Assembly: GCF_900291465.1 (NCBI RefSeq)
Contig: NZ_LT985808.1
Location: forward strand, 535,703-599,702
From: Bacteroides sp. Marseille-P3684
Lineage (GTDB): Bacteria; Bacteroidota; Bacteroidia; Bacteroidales; Bacteroidaceae
Direction: 5' to 3'
Length of the DNA: 64,000 nt
Both the position numbers and the translations under genes were made by a program. The notes beneath the pieces were generated by a model that made no database searches, was not told the origin of the DNA, and was given only the letters and a program-made list of their open reading frames with translations. This document shows positions 61,081-64,000 of this stretch, piece by piece (position 1 is the first letter of the stretch; each line of letters begins with the position of its first letter).

Positions 61081-64000
61081 TGAAACATATTAACCCTTTA
61101 CTCATTGGATTGTTGATGACCCTACTTGGTATCGGCAACAGCTGGGGAGCAGCTCTCGACTTCCCCTCTGCAGACTATCACATAAGCGGTGAACTCCATA
61201 CCTTGCCAGGAGGACAACCGAAAATCTACCTGTCCGGTTCGGAAAAAGGAGCTTCCTATGTGCTCTACCGCGACGGACAACCTATCTCCAACCAAGAAGG
61301 CACTGGCCGCAGTCTGTTGTTCCTTGGAGACGGAACGGGAACTTACACCATCGCTGTCGAAACATGGAAATATCCGCTTTTTATCAAAGACAGTCTGAAA
61401 GTAACGGACTTTCCCGGACTGGAACATATAAAGTCGATCACACGTACAAAAACAGAAGGACCTTTAAAGGCAGAAGGAGGAACATGCTGGTTTGACGTGA
61501 TACTGGACAGTCCTGTCAACAAGACTGTAAGCCAGTCTTTACGTGACATATCAGAAATCTGCTATCAAGGGCGTTGTTCTACCTGGCATCCGTCCTACGG
61601 TTTGTTGATTACCGCCTATCCCGCCTACCCGGACAAAATCCGTGTTATTGTCATGGGAAAACCCAACATCGGCAATGAACAGCACTCTTTCCTTCAGTTG
61701 GGCAAGACACGCCTTGAAGTCACACAAAAAGGACAAGCGGACAAACTGCTCAATCCCGAAATCTACAGATACCCGGATTCCATTACAGGAACATGGGAAA
61801 TTTGTGGTATGGACATGCAACCCGATGTCGTGTATACCCTCTATCAGGATGAAGGCTTCCGTCCGCATCCGGTAGCAACCCGAACAGGAATCTGCATCTT
61901 CCCGGGACTGACCCAATATGGAAATTACTACGTCACAAGTAGCTATCAGGGAAAAACTGTCCAATCGAACACCGTAAACCTGACCTATCTTTTCCTCCGT
62001 TTCCAACTCTCCGGTGATGCATTCATTTCTCGTTTTGGTCCTGCAACCCTGAAATTATCCGGCTCAGAACTGGGAGTGACTTATCGTCTCTATTGCAACA
62101 ACCGTCTGGTAGAAAGCCAACAAGGGACAGGACAAGCTCTTGCATTTGATGCAAGCATACCTGGAGAATATTATGTGGTTGCCTGCAAAGATGGTGAGGA
62201 GACTCGCATGGACGGAGTCTCACACGTACGATATCCCGGTGCGAACAGTGCAGACTACGGGCACAACTTCACCATCGAAAGAACGATACTGGCACCAGCC
62301 CGATTGGATTGGAACGACGACATCACCTACTTCGACGGTTTCAACCGCCCGCTTCAGGAGATTCAGGTGGATGGTTCTGCCAGCACACAGAGTGACCTGG
62401 TCACCCCACATGTCTATGCAGCCTTCGGACAAGAAGAGAAGAAGTATCTCCCCTTCGTGAAGCAACACAATTCGGGCGCCTTCGTCGCCGATGCACTGAA
62501 TGTCATCAACTGGAACACTTACGGCACAGACGAAATGGCTTACGCCTTCAGCCAGGCCGACTACGAAGCATCGCCTCTGAACCGAATCCTCAAACAGACG
62601 GGTGAAGGACATGTCTGGCACAACCGGGAAAAAGGCATCACGTATGCCTATGCGCTGAATGCCGCCAACGAGGTGCGCCGTTATGCGGTCTCTGCCGATG
62701 GTACACTGACGCGCAACGGATTTTATGATGCCGGGACTCTGCAAGCGGTGACCACGACTGACGAGGACGGACACACCAGTACGACTTACACCGACAACTT
62801 GGGACAGGAAGTCCTGCTCCTTCAGACGGACGGGAAAACCCGGCTGGAAACCTATAAAGTGTATGACGGACGCGGACTGCTCCGCTGGGTGCTTTCGCCC
62901 GAAGCCGTGGCACAACTCGGCGAAGGAACGGATGCCGCCGTGCTCGGACGCCTTGCCTATTACTATGAGTATGATGCCATGGAACACACCACTCTCAAGC
63001 AGCTGCCCGGCTGCAAGCCCGTCTACATGACCTACGACTCCCGCGGAAGACTCGTGTTCAGTCAGGACGGCAACGAACGTGACAACAATCCACGCAGATG
63101 GAGCTACCAGCGTTATGATGCCTCCGGACGGGTTGTCGAGAGCGGGGAGTTCCTTGCCAAGACCGATATCGGAAGGCTGAACATGCTCTCCTTGTCGGCA
63201 CGTGACCAACGTCCCGAAGGAACCTACACGCCGTTGCAACAGACTGTGTACGACGACTATGATAACCCGGTCATCAAGGCGCATGCCTTTACAGCCACAC
63301 CGGGATACGAATCCTCCTACCTCCGCTCCGCAGGAGGGCAGGTGACAAGCGTACGTTCGCGTAAACTCGGCACGGACGAATGGCAGACCATCACGACCTA
63401 TTATGACGACCATGCGCGACCCGTGCAGGTGGTCAGCGACGAGACAGGAGGTGGACTCCTTCGTATCTGCACTGCCTATGACTTCGTGGGCAATGTCATC
63501 CGTACACGCGAACAACATGCCGACGGGTCGTTCATCGAGACCAACCGGACCTATGACAGACGCAGCCGTCTGCTCACGACCTCTACCACCAAGGACGGAG
63601 GCACACCGGCAGTCATCACCTACACGTATGATGAACTGGGACGTCTCGTTGCCAAGAAATACGGAAACACCACGGAACAGCTACGTTACAACATCCGCGG
63701 ATGGCTGACAGCCAAGGAAAGTGCCCCCTTCAAGATGCAGCTGCACTATGAAACGCCCCTCGCCGGGACGACACCCTGCTACAACGGCAACGTCAGCGAG
63801 TGGACATGGACACACGAGGGGCATGCAACTCTGATGTATGGCTTCGCCTACGACGGATTCAGCCGGCTGGCATCCGCCACCCAGAAGCAGAGAGACGGAC
63901 TGACATGGACCACTTCGGCAGCATCTTTCACGGAGAAGGGCATCACCTACGACCGGAACGGCAACATCCGTACCCTGCAACGCACAGCCTGCGGCAAGCT
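61081..64000 (+). CDS. DUF6443-type RHS repeat protein, 5' part (runs off window)
   Basis: The frame from ATG 61081 is open to the window end, giving 973 residues. A signal peptide (MKHINPLLIGLLMTLLGIGN) is followed by about 380 residues of repeated beta domains. Then comes the DUF6443 block (DITYFDGFNRPLQEIQVDG, DLVTPHVYAAFGQEEKKYLPFV). Many YD-type RHS repeats follow (YDSRGRLVFSQDG, YDASGRVVESGEF, YTYDELGRLVAKKYGN, YDRNGNIRTLQRTA). RHS proteins build large hollow shells, often enclosing a variable C-terminal toxin, which would lie beyond 64000. The first kilobase is visibly poorer in GC than the RHS core, suggesting a mosaic origin. Confidence 0.88.

Noticed and set aside
1-64000. tRNA or rRNA genes
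   Set aside because: Read for T-arm and rRNA signature sequences and found none convincing; a tRNA-finding program would be decisive.

Overview
The window is chromosomal DNA of a GC-rich member of the Bacteroidales. The evidence is SusC/SusD outer-membrane pairs, Bacteroides-type promoters (TTTG or TTG, about 19-20 bp, then TAnnTTTG) ahead of many genes, and Bacteroidales-specific small families (smalltalk protein, a DUF6722-type protein, DUF4957/DUF5123, DUF3826, DUF6443 RHS proteins). I cannot name the species. No rRNA or tRNA gene was recognised.

Layout. 1-2431: start of a SusC-type transporter behind a metallophosphoesterase lipoprotein. 2772-9251: a tyrosine recombinase next to a roughly 5.1 kb segment bounded by 11-bp inverted repeats. 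The segment carries a large coiled-coil surface lipoprotein gene, and its two ends cut one AraC-type regulator gene into two halves on opposite strands. This is the outstanding feature of the window. 9617-16665: mutS, two tiny membrane proteins, a feruloyl-esterase-like hydrolase, DoxX, an M16 peptidase and a DUF3089 lipoprotein. 16780-21685: tatC, tatA, an ECF transporter S component, DUF1893, and two Fe-S proteins with twin-arginine motifs. 21895-29058: a MoxR/DUF58/DUF4350/DUF4129/SpoIIM cluster with a divergent RDD gene. 29808-36969: a DUF4957-like lipoprotein plus SusC/SusD glycan-uptake locus. 37165-48403: housekeeping genes (radical SAM, YciI-like, helix-hairpin-helix protein, DUF4294, TrmH-type methylase, nadA, rdgB, yitT, leuS), interrupted by a 0.6 kb non-coding tract with DnaA-box-like sequences that is a candidate oriC. 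48791-50995: a probable small RNA gene with a group IIC intron directly behind its terminator. 51140-56255: DUF3826 protein, pectate lyase and M3 peptidase. 56984-64000: smalltalk protein and a two-gene RHS-type pair, the second running off the window.

Several intergenic regions hold tandem arrays with a 22-23 bp period (8500-8601, 29191-29276, 38105-38306, 53725-54068). In two of them each unit is a 14-bp palindrome plus an 8-bp spacer, and the palindrome sequence changes from unit to unit while the symmetry is mostly kept. I do not recognise this as a described repeat class.

Functionally the window combines glycan capture (SusCD, pectate lyase, esterase), envelope biogenesis (Tat, MoxR cluster), and a locus built to vary surface display by DNA inversion.
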